DNA of 64,000 nucleotides. It comes from Marinomonas pollencensis (GTDB lineage: Bacteria > Pseudomonadota > Gammaproteobacteria > Pseudomonadales > Marinomonadaceae). Shown here piece by piece: positions 53,681-63,531 of this stretch. Under the pieces are notes generated by a model. That model saw only the letters and a program-made list of their open reading frames with translations. It was not told the DNA's origin and made no database searches. The translations under genes and the position numbers were made by a program. The number at the start of each line of letters is the position of its first letter. Within the stretch, counting starts at the first letter, position 1. The DNA is taken from contig NZ_QUNG01000010.1 in NCBI RefSeq assembly GCF_003387375.1, positions 1-64,000 of the forward strand. The letters are read 5' to 3'.

Positions 53681-54037
53681 TTAAGCCTCAACGCGAATCA
53701 ATTGACATTTCACCTTGGTCAGGTTGTCAATTTCTAGACCAGCTCGCTTACCTTTTACCCAAAAAGACACATCTTCCCCTAGGTAGTAAGCCCCTGAGGC
53801 ACTGATGGCCCGAGTTAAGTCATAGGTTTCTTGTTGCCATAAGATGTGCGCTTTTTCACCGTGGAACATGACTTTTAGCGGCATGCCCGTGCATAGATAA
53901 TCCGCCACATCTGTTTGGCTATTTTCTAAGCTTGGGTAACTGTCTTCTGGGCCGGTGTCCATGCCACTACAGGCAGTCAACCCCAGTAAAGTCACACCAG
54001 CAAACAAGCGGCTTGTCCATTTCTTTGTAGTCGACAT
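53681..54037 (-). CDS. MliC-type lysozyme-inhibitor lipoprotein
   Basis: 118 residues from ATG 54037. A lipobox, LLGLTAC, gives a lipid-anchored Cys at about residue 24. The mature domain reads YLCTGMPLKVMFHGEKAHILW ... SASGAYYLGEDVSFWVKG, the conserved SASGxxY and FWxKG pattern of MliC/PliC inhibitors of C-type lysozyme. Just upstream a 15-base unit containing AAAGGAG is repeated three times. Confidence 0.85.
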   Translation of the reverse strand: MSTTKKWTSRLFAGVTLLGLTACSGMDTGPEDSYPSLENSQTDVADYLCTGMPLKVMFHGEKAHILWQQETYDLTRAISASGAYYLGEDVSFWVKGKRAGLEIDNLTKVKCQLIRVEA

Positions 54038-54044
54038 TTTAGAG

Positions 54045-54089
54045 ACTCCTTTCACAATCACTCCTTTCACAATCACTCCTTTCACAAAC
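54045..54089 (-). repeat. Three 15-base tandem repeats carrying the ribosome site
   Basis: ACTCCTTTCACAATC (plus strand) occurs at 54045, 54060 and, with one change, 54075. On the minus strand each gives GTGAAAGGAGT, so the Shine-Dalgarno of the MliC gene is triplicated. Only the copy nearest the ATG (7-8 bases away) is correctly placed. Confidence 0.85.
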
Positions 54090-54316
54090 AATAATCAGGC
54101 GGATCAAAAAGTGGCTGACTCACGGTTGGTAAACACAGAGTCATCAGATAAAAAACACGGATGTGGCTATTTTCGCTTTTTCACAGCAGAAACAAAAGCG
54201 CTTTTACGCTTAGCAAGATGACAAGAAAAATGAATCTCCTTAGAAAACATTACTCTAGGCTTTGACAGCTGTTATTAAAAGACCGTATATTGCGTACATC
54301 GAAACTATTCGATTTC

Positions 54317-54467
<151 letters not shown>

Positions 54468-54594
54468 GTCAGACAATACCTCAAGCAAGGTACGCTTTAC
54501 GCTGTACTTTCGCCTAATGTTAGGTACTTCACTAAATAGTGACGTATTTGCCTGTCCGTTCGCCCTGATTCACCTTTATTTGTAGGATTTAAAA

Positions 54595-55092
54595 ATGAAT
54601 CAGAGCTCAACAACGAATGTTACTGACTTTAACTCAGCAAACCAACGCATTGCATTTATTCATGCGTCTTGGCATACCGACATCGTTTTAAATTGTTTAG
54701 AAGGGTTTAAAACTGAGCTAGCCGCTCGTGGTTACGACCTAGATAAAATTGATATTTTCCCTGTTCCAGGTGCTTACGAAATACCTCTTCAAGCCAAGTT
54801 ACTTGCTAAAAGCGGCCAATACGCGGCAATCGCAGGCAGCGCACTGGTGGTTGATGGTGGTATTTACCGTCACGACTTTGTGGCACAAACCGTATGTAAT
54901 GCATTGATGCAAGTACAACTAGAAACCGAAGTTCCGGTACTTACTGCGGTACTAACACCACACAACTTCCACGAACACGATGAGCACTCTAGTTACTACA
55001 GCCGTCACTTCGTGAAGAAAGGCATCGAGCTTGCTAATGCTTGTGACATGACGATTCAATTAACGACTAAGACAAAGCAAGCGCTGCTATAA
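54595..55092 (+). CDS. ribH: 6,7-dimethyl-8-ribityllumazine synthase (RibH2 type)
   Basis: 165 residues. FIHASWHTDIVLNCLEGF, FPVPGAYEIPLQAKLLAK, VVDGGIYRHDFVAQTV and VLTAVLTPHNFHEH give the lumazine synthase core. The sequence follows the RibH2/RibZ-like subgroup known from Brucella and Mesorhizobium rather than E. coli RibE. It joins the pyrimidine and butanone phosphate precursors of riboflavin. It is monocistronic behind an FMN riboswitch with a terminator after it, and probably a second, regulated copy. Confidence 0.93.
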   Translation: MNQSSTTNVTDFNSANQRIAFIHASWHTDIVLNCLEGFKTELAARGYDLDKIDIFPVPGAYEIPLQAKLLAKSGQYAAIAGSALVVDGGIYRHDFVAQTVCNALMQVQLETEVPVLTAVLTPHNFHEHDEHSSYYSRHFVKKGIELANACDMTIQLTTKTKQALL

Positions 55093-55138
55093 AACCAGCA
55101 CTTCTACGCCCGACACTCGCCCAGAGCGTCTAATAAAG

Positions 55139-55173
55139 CGCCTTATTTACTCTCTTAAATAAGGCGTTTTTTT
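55139..55173 (+). terminator. Rho-independent terminator after ribH
   Basis: CGCCTTATTTA and TAAATAAGGCG pair (11 bp) around CTCTCT, followed by seven T. Confidence 0.92.
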
Positions 55174-55487
55174 GTTCATTGGTTGCTACCCACTCAACGC
55201 TTTTGGCCTATTACTGGGCGATGTCTCACTATATTCAGTCGCTATTTAGCCGTGACAAAACCACTTTCCGCTCCCTAGAAATACCCACTTATAAAAATAT
55301 AACAGCAACTTAGCCGAAGATTAGTCATTTTCCCGCATATAACCAACAACAACTTGCTTATAAAATTCTCCAATAACCTTAATAGCTTCTTTGATATAGG
55401 CTTTCATTTTCAAAAGAGTAATATTTGAAAAATGTGTTTCCAGTTGTATAGCAATTTTTGCGGCTCAATATGATAAGGAGATAATAA
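55174..55487. other. Intergenic stretch upstream of cfa
   Basis: About 310 bases that should hold the cfa promoter. The last 50 bases are AT-rich and contain AAGGAG before the ATG at 55488. No other feature was recognised. Confidence 0.4.
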
Positions 55488-56702
55488 ATGGGCGTGTCCA
55501 GCGAACAATTCGATCAGAATACGACATCTTCAGCGAACCTTCAGACTCAACCTCCCTCATCGACTCCCCAGCCTATTAAACCAAGGTCTGCCATTGAGCA
55601 CTGGGTTCGCTCGCAACTTGCCCACGCTGGCATCACTATTAATGGTAATAACCCTTGGGATCCTCAGGTGCATAATGAGGCAATATGGCAGCGCGTTCTG
55701 CGCCATGGGTCTCTAGGTTTAGGTGAAGCCTATGTGGATGGTTGGTGGGACTGTGAGCAAATTGATGAATTTATCTCGCGTATCATCAATGCTCAACTGG
55801 ATAAAAAGGTCAGCGGTCGTTGGGTTAAAATGCGCCACTGGCTTGCCGCCACCTTGATGAACCGCCAATCAGAAAAACGCGCCTATCAAGTGGGTGAGCA
55901 ACATTACGACGCCGGCAATGATTTGTACCAAGCCATGCTAGACCCGACCATGGCGTATTCTTGTGGTTATTGGCATCAGGCAGACAATCTTCATCAGGCG
56001 CAAATCAACAAGCTACGCCTCATTTGCGAAAAAGCCAGATTACAAAAAGGCGAATCCGTATTAGAAATTGGTTGTGGCTGGGGCAGTTTTGCTGAGTTGG
56101 CCGCCAAAGAATATGGCGTCAATGTCACCGGCATTACTATCTCGAAAGAACAAAAGAAACTGGCCGATGAGCGTTGCCAAGGGCTGCCGGTTAACATTGC
56201 GCTGCAAGACTACCGAAGCCTAGATGGGCAATACGACAAACTGGTGTCGATTGGTATGTTTGAACACGTGGGCCCGAAAAACTATGACACCTATATGCAA
56301 ACCGCCCATCGCTTAATGAAAGACGACGCTATCTTCGTATTGCACACTATTGGCAATGCACAAGCCTCGGTAGGAACAGACCCTTGGATAGACAAATACA
56401 TTTTCCGCAACGGGGTCATTCCATCCCTTAGCCAGATCAGCGAGGCAGTAGAACCTTATTTTGTCATAGAAGACGTGCACAACTTTGGCCCTGACTATGC
56501 AACCACGCTGCTGGCATGGCATGATAATTTTGTGGCCGCGTGGCCAGAGTTAAAAGAACAATACAGTGAGCGTTTTTACCGCATGTGGGTCTACTATTTG
56601 AAGGTCTGCGCTGGCGCATTTCGCAGTCGTTCACTACAGCTTTATCAAGTCGTACTAAGAAAGCGCGCGGCTAACTTACCGCGTTACCAAAGCGTGCGTT
56701 AA
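55488..56702 (+). CDS. cfa: Cyclopropane-fatty-acyl-phospholipid synthase
   Basis: 404 residues. YQVGEQHYDAGNDLYQAMLDP, MAYSCGYW and the SAM motif VLEIGCGWGSFAELAA (about 186-201) are family signatures; SIGMFEHVGPKNY and FRSRSLQLYQVV close the domain. It converts cis-unsaturated acyl chains to cyclopropane rings using SAM at the membrane. It begins with AAGGAG. The N-terminal 35 residues are Pro/Ser-rich and lie outside the family domain. Terminator downstream. Confidence 0.94.
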   Translation: MGVSSEQFDQNTTSSANLQTQPPSSTPQPIKPRSAIEHWVRSQLAHAGITINGNNPWDPQVHNEAIWQRVLRHGSLGLGEAYVDGWWDCEQIDEFISRIINAQLDKKVSGRWVKMRHWLAATLMNRQSEKRAYQVGEQHYDAGNDLYQAMLDPTMAYSCGYWHQADNLHQAQINKLRLICEKARLQKGESVLEIGCGWGSFAELAAKEYGVNVTGITISKEQKKLADERCQGLPVNIALQDYRSLDGQYDKLVSIGMFEHVGPKNYDTYMQTAHRLMKDDAIFVLHTIGNAQASVGTDPWIDKYIFRNGVIPSLSQISEAVEPYFVIEDVHNFGPDYATTLLAWHDNFVAAWPELKEQYSERFYRMWVYYLKVCAGAFRSRSLQLYQVVLRKRAANLPRYQSVR

Positions 56703-56712
56703 CAAGCAGTAG

Positions 56713-56760
56713 AACGCATCAAGAAAGAGCCTTTATTGGTGGCATTCTTGATGCGTTTTA
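56713..56760 (+). terminator. Hairpin terminator after cfa
   Basis: ACGCATCAAGAA pairs with TTCTTGATGCGT (12 bp), followed by TTTAT. It may serve both the cfa gene and the convergent LRR-kinase gene. Confidence 0.85.
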
Positions 56761-56779
56761 TAGCACAGATAAAGACAGC

Positions 56780-58033
56780 TTACGCCAGCTCAATAAGCCG
56801 TTGGCGCAATGCTTGATACAACTCACTCTTGCTGTCTGAGGCCACACAAAGACTCAACATGTCATCAATAAAATGTCCCATGGCTCTGTGCTCTATTTGC
56901 TGAATACCTTGCTTTTGCTCAGCGGATAAATTGGCGTATTTAGAGGCTGCGCCAAAATCACCAAATAGAATGTGTCCATCTGGGTTGATCAGCACATTGT
57001 GCGCATACAGGTCACCGTGAGATATTTCTTTATCCATAAAGTGCTGCAACACGGCGTCCATTTGCGTCACAATAAAATCAATTTTCTGAATAGAGAAAGC
57101 CTGTCCTTGGGTGAAAGTATCACGCGTACAAGTTACTAGACTTGGAGGCTGCCCCAGGTTTTGATAGTCTTCAGGGATCAGCTCCATCAATAACGCAGAA
57201 CACTCAGGCTCAGAGATTTGCGCAAGAGGCTTAACGATGTTTTCATGCACACCAATTGACAAGCAGGCGTCCAGTTCATCGTCTGGGTATCCGTCGCTGG
57301 TTACCTCACCTTTAAACACCTTGACGGCAATCTTGTCAGGAAAGCCATAAAGATTACGCTGCCAAGTGGCTTTCGAAATTACCCCAGAAGCCCCCTGCCC
57401 TAACACCTGATGCAAGATCAAATCTTCGGCAGCCACGGTTTTAAACTCTTGATGATAGTGGCGATCTGCACAAAAAGGGTTGCCGGAAAACGCCAGCCAC
57501 GCCAATTTCGGCAAGCGTAATAAAACATCAGGAAAGGACGACAGTTTATTCGCGGATAAACGGATCAACTCTAGGTTTTGGCAACCTTTGATGGATTCTG
57601 GAATGTGACGCAATTGATTGCCCGCCAACGCCAATTTTTGCAAGCGCGGTAGCAAACCAATTTCATCTGGCAAGGCGTCAATTTGGTTATCCGTTAAAAT
57701 CAACCAGCGGGTAATGCGCGGCAAAGCCGCCCCGGAAACCTTACGAATCTGATTGCTCTTAAAGCCAATCATTTCGAGCTTAGGGCAAGAACCAAGCACT
57801 TCTGGCAACTCAGTAAATTGATTATTTGAGCAAAACAAGATCTTTAAATTACTCAATCTTGCCAAGTCATCAGGTAAGCTAGTGAGTGCATTATTCGATA
57901 AATCAAGAATCTCTAAGCTATCCGCCAATGAATAAATAGCCTCAGGAAATTCGCTGAGATTTTCCGCCAGCTGTAAGCGTTTAACGCCCTTTAATGCACC
58001 GCTATTAAGTTGTTGAAGTGTCTGCAAAACCAT
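56780..58033 (-). CDS. Leucine-rich-repeat protein kinase-like protein
   Basis: 417 residues. About seven LRR units (LEILDLSNNALTSLPDDLA, LQKLALAGNQLRHIPESI and similar, residues 15-190) precede a Ser/Thr-kinase-like domain (210-405). The ATP loop is GQGASGVISKA, the invariant Lys in IAVKVF, the catalytic HGDLYAHNVLIN and the metal DFG in LFGDFGAAS. HGDLYxHN replaces the canonical HRDLKxxN, but the aspartate and asparagine are retained, so activity is plausible. Such LRR-kinases occur sporadically in marine gammaproteobacteria; the target is unknown. Confidence 0.85.
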   Translation of the reverse strand: MVLQTLQQLNSGALKGVKRLQLAENLSEFPEAIYSLADSLEILDLSNNALTSLPDDLARLSNLKILFCSNNQFTELPEVLGSCPKLEMIGFKSNQIRKVSGAALPRITRWLILTDNQIDALPDEIGLLPRLQKLALAGNQLRHIPESIKGCQNLELIRLSANKLSSFPDVLLRLPKLAWLAFSGNPFCADRHYHQEFKTVAAEDLILHQVLGQGASGVISKATWQRNLYGFPDKIAVKVFKGEVTSDGYPDDELDACLSIGVHENIVKPLAQISEPECSALLMELIPEDYQNLGQPPSLVTCTRDTFTQGQAFSIQKIDFIVTQMDAVLQHFMDKEISHGDLYAHNVLINPDGHILFGDFGAASKYANLSAEQKQGIQQIEHRAMGHFIDDMLSLCVASDSKSELYQALRQRLIELA

Positions 58034-58201
58034 CTACCCAAAATAAAATTGCCGCCATTATAGCGGCAATAAAAGCCAAGTAACATGAGCGCAGCTGCTT
58101 CCACTCCACTAAAGCCTCTCTTTAACTTGCTAGCCTCTTTAGATGGAGGCTAGCTTTAACCTGTAATCAAGCTTACTTTATATTGCTTAAGCTTTTGATA
58201 C

Positions 58202-58927
58202 CTAGGTGGTTCGTGGCTGCTTATAAGCATTCCAATTGCCCTCTAATCGCTTCAACCCCTTAGTAGTAATAAAGACCAGCGCCATATAAATAACAGCTGC
58301 GGTTATAAATCCTTCATAGGCAACATAATACTGTCCATTGACCATTCTGCCTGCTTTTAAGATATCTAAAATGGTAATAGTGCTGGCGATCACACTGCCG
58401 TGTAGCATAAAAATGATTTCGTTTGAGTACATTGGAAGTGCTCGTCGGGTCGCACTGGGGAGAATAATCCTTCTCAATCGAAGTAACACTGGCATCCCCA
58501 TTGATACTGCAACTTCATTTTCTCCCTGAGGCATTGTTTCAATAGCCCCCCTTAGAATCTCCGTCTGATAGGCCGCTGAGTTTAATGAGAATGCAATAAA
58601 GGCACACCACCATGGGTCTTTCAAAATCACCCAAAACACACTTTCTTTAATAATATCAAACTGGCCTGCACCATAATAAATTAGAAACAATTGAATAAGT
58701 AATGGCGTCCCTCTAAAGACATAGGTAAAGCACAGAATAGGATAATTAAAAAGTTTATTTCTATTCGCTCTTAAAAAAGCCAGAGGGATAGACAAAACCC
58801 AGCCAACAAAAAGAGCAAGTATCGTTAGCAAAACTGTATTAAAAGTGCCAACAATAAAAAGATCCCAATGATTAAGAGGAAGATTCCAATCAATAACCCC
58901 CCAGTCAAGCCAGTTTATTTTTTCCAT
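58202..58927 (-). CDS. ABC amino-acid transporter permease (HisM-like)
   Basis: 241 residues with about five helices and the EAA loop GENEVAVSMGMPVLLRLRRI then ILPSATRRALP. The family imports polar amino acids. It follows the other permease gene after 4 bases. The nearest homologues by feel are the histidine/lysine/arginine/ornithine permeases. Confidence 0.92.
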   Translation of the reverse strand: MEKINWLDWGVIDWNLPLNHWDLFIVGTFNTVLLTILALFVGWVLSIPLAFLRANRNKLFNYPILCFTYVFRGTPLLIQLFLIYYGAGQFDIIKESVFWVILKDPWWCAFIAFSLNSAAYQTEILRGAIETMPQGENEVAVSMGMPVLLRLRRIILPSATRRALPMYSNEIIFMLHGSVIASTITILDILKAGRMVNGQYYVAYEGFITAAVIYMALVFITTKGLKRLEGNWNAYKQPRTT

Positions 58928-58931
58928 AATA

Positions 58932-59621
58932 CTATATACCTCTACTTACCATTCTATTTTTTCGATTAAGAAAATAGAAAATAAGCTCTGAAATCATGGT
59001 TAATATAAGATAAGCAAAAAATGCAAAAATCAGAAATGTAAATGGGGATTGATACTTCAAGCCTATCGCTTTAGAAACATAAGTAAGTTCCTGTAAACCC
59101 AATACGGAAACAAGCGATGTTGTTTTTATTAACACAAGCCAGTTATTAGTAAAGCTCGGTAATGCTATCTGCAGCATTTGTGGAAAAATTATGCGTTTAA
59201 ATATCAATACTTTAGACATACCGCAAGCAATACCAGCTTCTCTTTGCCCTTGGGGTATAGCAATAATTGCACCTCTAAAGGTTTCGGTCATATAAGCACC
59301 AAAGATCAAGCCAATAGTAGAAACACTCGCAGTAAACTGCCCTATTTCAATATAGCCCCAGAGCCCTGTGCTCTGCCCTATATGATTTAATGTTTGTTGA
59401 CCTCCATAAAAAATCAGCAGCATAAGAACTAGGTCAGGAACACCACGAACAACCGTCGTATACATATTCGCTAGGCGATTGGCTGTGGAATTACTGCTTA
59501 ATTTTCCCCAAGCACCAATCAATCCTAAAATCACAGACAACATCAGTGAAGACACTGCTACCGCAATACTCCAAAGCATTCCCTGAAGAAGAATGCTTCT
59601 AAACTCCCAAATTTGCTCCAT
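58932..59621 (-). CDS. ABC amino-acid transporter permease (HisQ-like)
   Basis: 229 residues. EAA loop REAGIACGMSKVLIFKRI then IFPQMLQIALP, with the C-terminal TSLVSVLGLQELTYVSKA typical of HisQ/ArtQ. Partner of the next permease. Separated by 73 bases from the PLP-enzyme gene upstream. Confidence 0.92.
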   Translation of the reverse strand: MEQIWEFRSILLQGMLWSIAVAVSSLMLSVILGLIGAWGKLSSNSTANRLANMYTTVVRGVPDLVLMLLIFYGGQQTLNHIGQSTGLWGYIEIGQFTASVSTIGLIFGAYMTETFRGAIIAIPQGQREAGIACGMSKVLIFKRIIFPQMLQIALPSFTNNWLVLIKTTSLVSVLGLQELTYVSKAIGLKYQSPFTFLIFAFFAYLILTMISELIFYFLNRKNRMVSRGI

Positions 59622-59694
59622 TGACCTCTCCTAAAATTAAGATCAAAAGGGAGTTTAGAATGCGCTCCCTTTTGATATCATGAACAGTCGATTT

Positions 59695-60780
59695 TTATTT
59701 CAAACTTGGGATATTTTTTAGTTTTATTTCGCCATACTTATTTGCATAACCATGCGTTGCTGGCTCTCCACCTAGATGCATAAGAAGCACTTTACTGCCT
59801 TTTTCGAAGCGGTTTTCTTTGACTAATTGCCTCAAACCTCGAACCGCTTTCCCTTCGTACACTGGATCTGCTATAAGCCCCTCAGTACTGGCAAAAAGTT
59901 TAATTGTCTCGAAAGTATCCTTATCCGATATGCCATAATCACCAGTATCACCGACAACAATCTCAATATCAGATTCAGTAATCACTGGCGACTTCCCTAG
60001 TAACTCTAAGGTGTCATTAGCAATGCGTCGTACGCGCTTTTTCTTAATTTCTGTTTCATCGTCATCTGGAATCCCAATGACTTTTGTCTTTACATTTAAT
60101 GCTGAAAATCCAGCAACTAACCCTGCTTGGGTGCCGCTACTACCGGTACAATGAACAACATAATCAAACTGTTTTCCTTCTGCCGCTGCTTGCTCAACAA
60201 TCTCTGCTGCACACACGACATACCCTAACCCTCCCAACGGATGATCGGATGCTCCTCCTGGAATCAAATACGGGTTATCCCCTTTGTCTTTTAAATGCTG
60301 AACTAAATCATCAAGCGGTGTTTCATCTTCAATCGGTCTTTTTACAGTGTCTTCATATAGCTCAGCACCCATTAATTTGCTGTATAAAATATTGCCAGCC
60401 TCTCGATAAAAAGGACCACTGTCTTCTGTCCAACCAGCGTGCATCAAAGCACATCTCATACCTAACTTTGCCGCTGCAGCAGCTGTTTGGCGCGTATGAT
60501 TTGATTGAATAGCTCCGACCGTTACCAACACGTCGTGTTTTTTACTAATAGCATCGCCAATTAAAAATTCTAATTTACGAGTTTTATTTCCACCGCCAGC
60601 CAAGCCTGTTAAGTCGTCTCTTTTTATCCATAAATCGAGGCCACCTAGGTGTTCAGCAAAGTTTTTCAGTCTGTGCATTGGTGTCGGTAGTTGCGCTAGT
60701 GAAGCTCTAGGCCAATCAGATAATTCACGTAACGCTTTAATTTCTACTGAATTCACTTCCATTTTCATTTCCCATATCAA
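59695..60780 (-). CDS. D-cysteine desulfhydrase / ACC-deaminase-family PLP enzyme
   Basis: 361 residues. LPTPMHRLKNFAEHLGG then LDLWIKRDDLTGLAGGGNKTRKLEFL places the PLP lysine in GGNKTRKLE (near residue 66). TVGAIQSNHTRQTAA and HCTGSSGTQAGLVAG complete the fold II site. The family includes D-cysteine desulfhydrase, L-cysteate sulfo-lyase and ACC deaminase; motifs alone do not separate them. Here it is bracketed by amino-acid ABC genes and an ornithine-cyclodeaminase-like gene, so it probably degrades the imported amino acid. Confidence 0.85.
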   Translation of the reverse strand: MIWEMKMEVNSVEIKALRELSDWPRASLAQLPTPMHRLKNFAEHLGGLDLWIKRDDLTGLAGGGNKTRKLEFLIGDAISKKHDVLVTVGAIQSNHTRQTAAAAAKLGMRCALMHAGWTEDSGPFYREAGNILYSKLMGAELYEDTVKRPIEDETPLDDLVQHLKDKGDNPYLIPGGASDHPLGGLGYVVCAAEIVEQAAAEGKQFDYVVHCTGSSGTQAGLVAGFSALNVKTKVIGIPDDDETEIKKKRVRRIANDTLELLGKSPVITESDIEIVVGDTGDYGISDKDTFETIKLFASTEGLIADPVYEGKAVRGLRQLVKENRFEKGSKVLLMHLGGEPATHGYANKYGEIKLKNIPSLK

Positions 60781-60810
60781 TTTATTTTATTTAAAACAGT
60801 TTGGTGTCGA

Positions 60811-61761
60811 TCAAATCAATAAGCTAGCAATAGCAAGGTCTTCTAAACCAAGCCCTGTTGAGCGGAAAAATATTTTCCCTTCTTTAGGCGGTTTAACAGA
60901 AGAGCTACATAAATCCATTAAATCACCACTAATGCTTCCTGCCTCCCAGGTACCATTTTCTATGGAAATTATCATTTCCCCTGCGGTAATGGGTGCTGTT
61001 TCTTTATAGTCACAGAACACGTTGAAATGCTTGAGATCCCTTGGTGATATTTCATGAGCATTGACTACATTAGTACTAATAGAAGTAACCACTGCATTTT
61101 CTTTTAGCCATTCGTATTCAATAACTGGGGTTCCAGAAGAAGTACAAAGCATAACAACATCAGCATTCTCTACTGCTTTTTCTGCGGATAAAGGAACATC
61201 GTATTTAATATTATGATTTGAACAAAATTCATCCATAATACGTTTTTCACTTTCATCATTATTAAGAGAAAGAGACCAAATATTAATTTCCTCCCAGTCA
61301 TGCTGAGCGGCGACGTATTCAAGATGTTTTTTTGCTACCGCCCCAGAACCGATAATCGCTAATTTTTTTGCCGACTTAGGTGTCAAATACTCCAAAGCCA
61401 GCGCCGTTGTTGCTGCAGTTCGAATGGTCGTTAATGCATAGGAATCACAGAGCAATAGCGGTGTTCCAGTAGCAGTAGACATTAATAATGTATAAGCTGT
61501 GACCGGCCGTTTATTTTGTTCTGCTAGGGCTTGAATATATGGGGATACTTTCACCCCCATAATATTAAGATCGTGAATCAGACCTGGATAAAAAATACAA
61601 TCTCCAGCGCCTTTAGGAAATGGAATTACCATTTGGCCAGGCTGAACAGTTGATTGGTTTGCTAGTCCTTTAAAAGCGTCTTTCAATGCATTTTTCACTA
61701 AAGAAACGTCAAGTTTATTTAGTACCATTTCTTCATCATATAATTTTATACTGTCTTTCAT
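60811..61761 (-). CDS. Ornithine cyclodeaminase / mu-crystallin family protein
   Basis: 316 residues. The Rossmann segment LAIIGSGAVAKKHLEYVAA (about 123-141) and the N-terminal RTAATTALALEYLTPK (ligand pocket) are typical. Members cyclise ornithine, or reduce pyrroline-2-carboxylate and other imino acids. Neighbouring transporter and PLP genes suggest catabolism of a basic or sulfur-containing amino acid. It ends 30 bases before the desulfhydrase gene start. Confidence 0.88.
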   Translation of the reverse strand: MKDSIKLYDEEMVLNKLDVSLVKNALKDAFKGLANQSTVQPGQMVIPFPKGAGDCIFYPGLIHDLNIMGVKVSPYIQALAEQNKRPVTAYTLLMSTATGTPLLLCDSYALTTIRTAATTALALEYLTPKSAKKLAIIGSGAVAKKHLEYVAAQHDWEEINIWSLSLNNDESEKRIMDEFCSNHNIKYDVPLSAEKAVENADVVMLCTSSGTPVIEYEWLKENAVVTSISTNVVNAHEISPRDLKHFNVFCDYKETAPITAGEMIISIENGTWEAGSISGDLMDLCSSSVKPPKEGKIFFRSTGLGLEDLAIASLLI

Positions 61762-61806
61762 AAAAATTAATCCTGATATTTTCTTTGAAGTTAAAAATAG
61801 ATTTTG

Positions 61807-62577
61807 TTATTCACCATAAACATCAAAGTCAAAATATTTATCATTAATTTTTTTGTAGACGCCATTCTCACGAATTTTCTCAATAGCTTTCGTGAACTCA
61901 TCTTTTAAAGTATCGCCTTTTCTTACCCCAATACCTAACCCCTCTCCGAAGAAGTCTCGTTCTTCATGGTTTTCACCAAAAAATGAAAAGCCTTTTCCAG
62001 AGTCGGTATGCAAAAAACCTTTAGACAGCGCTATTGAATCCGCTAATATCGCATCAAGTCGCCCCGCGGTAAGGTCCAAATAAATTTCTTCTTGAGAGCC
62101 GTACTCTCTAATGGTGGAGTTTGGATAAGTGAACTTTAAAAAATCTGCATGAGGAGTGGAGGATTGAACGCCGATTATTTTTCCGGCAAGTGTGCTTGGT
62201 TTATCATCGGAAAATTCACCTTTTTTAGCGACGAATTTACCTGGTGTTGCATAGTATTTTTTAGAAAAGTCAATTATCTTCTGACGCTCTTTTGTAATTG
62301 TCATTGAAGCAATAATGGCATCATATTTTCTCGCTAACAGGCCCGGTATCATGCCATCCCAGCCTTGTTCCACCATGACGCAGCTTCTCTTCATTTCCTT
62401 ACAAAGCGCAAATGCAATATCGACATCAAAGCCAATGAGCTTTCCATCAGATGTTTTTTCTGAGAATGGTGGGTAAGCACCTTCTACTCCTATACGTAAA
62501 GTATCGGACGCATTCGCGATATTGACAGAAAGACCGAATAAAACACCTATTACTGAGAATGTTATTTTCTTCAACAT
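61807..62577 (-). CDS. ABC amino-acid-binding periplasmic protein
   Basis: 256 residues. A signal peptide ends near NIANASDTLR. The PBPb family pattern GVEGAYPPFSEKTSDGKLIG then FDVDIAFALCKEM is followed by DAIIASMTITKERQKIIDFS, with two Cys that could form a disulfide as in HisJ/LAO proteins. It delivers the amino acid to the HisQM-like permeases. Confidence 0.93.
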   Translation of the reverse strand: MLKKITFSVIGVLFGLSVNIANASDTLRIGVEGAYPPFSEKTSDGKLIGFDVDIAFALCKEMKRSCVMVEQGWDGMIPGLLARKYDAIIASMTITKERQKIIDFSKKYYATPGKFVAKKGEFSDDKPSTLAGKIIGVQSSTPHADFLKFTYPNSTIREYGSQEEIYLDLTAGRLDAILADSIALSKGFLHTDSGKGFSFFGENHEERDFFGEGLGIGVRKGDTLKDEFTKAIEKIRENGVYKKINDKYFDFDVYGE

Positions 62578-62631
62578 AATATTTCCTTTTGGATTTTCAT
62601 TTTTTAATAATATTCTTATAGTGCTTAAAAC

Positions 62632-63408
62632 TTAGTTATTTGTGCTGTTTAGAAATTGCTGAAAACGTTTTGATTTTTGATACATGAAAATATCTTTAGA
62701 TAAGCCCTGCTCTTCAATCCGACCTTCATGAAGAAAGATGCAGCGGTTAGACACATCTCGCGCAAAACCCATTTCATGGGTGACCACCACCATAGTTCGT
62801 CCTTCTTCAGCTAAGTCCCGCATAACAGTCAGCACTTCCCCTACAAGCTCAGGGTCTAGCGCTGACGTTGGCTCATCAAACAGCATTACCTTAGGATTCA
62901 TCGCAAGCGCCCTTGCAATAGCCACACGCTGCTGCTGACCTCCTGACAAATGATTGGGGTAATAGTCAGAACGATCATAAATACCTACTTTTTCCAAAAG
63001 TGAATGAGCCTCTTCAGTAGCCTCCGCTTTATTTTTTCCTAATATATGAACGGGGCCTTCAATGATGTTTTCTAAAATCGTCATATGAGACCAAAGATGA
63101 AAACCTTGAAACACCATGGCTAAATTCGTTCTTATTCGCTCTACTTGACGGATATTTTCAGGCACTAACAAACCCGCTCGATTCTTCTTCATTTGAATCT
63201 CTTCTCCATTTACGGAGATACTGCCGGATGAAGGGGTTTCCAATAAATTAATGCATCTTAAAAAGGTGCTTTTTCCTGAGCCGGACGCACCCAGTATCGA
63301 AATTACATCCCCTTGGTTTGCGGTTAGACTCACACCCTTAAGCACATCTAAACTGCCAAAATTTTTATATATATCTTGCACAACAAGTGCTGGTGTAATC
63401 TGTGCCAT
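62632..63408 (-). CDS. ABC amino-acid transporter ATPase (HisP-like)
   Basis: 258 residues from ATG 63408 (GAGGATAACC before it). Walker [11 protein letters not shown]-loop [15 protein letters not shown], signature LSGGQQQR, Walker [13 protein letters not shown] and H-loop VTHEMG are all intact. It is the first gene of the operon, divergent from the ArgP-like regulator. Confidence 0.95.
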   Translation of the reverse strand: MAQITPALVVQDIYKNFGSLDVLKGVSLTANQGDVISILGASGSGKSTFLRCINLLETPSSGSISVNGEEIQMKKNRAGLLVPENIRQVERIRTNLAMVFQGFHLWSHMTILENIIEGPVHILGKNKAEATEEAHSLLEKVGIYDRSDYYPNHLSGGQQQRVAIARALAMNPKVMLFDEPTSALDPELVGEVLTVMRDLAEEGRTMVVVTHEMGFARDVSNRCIFLHEGRIEEQGLSKDIFMYQKSKRFQQFLNSTNN

Positions 63409-63531
63409 GGTTATCCTCAGAGCGAATAGAAATATTTGTTTTGAAGTCAAAAAAAGCATAGATAAAGCAGTGAGTTGAATAAACCTATAAAAAATATACA
63501 ATCTTTAGTAAAACTAAACTAAGAGAAATAT

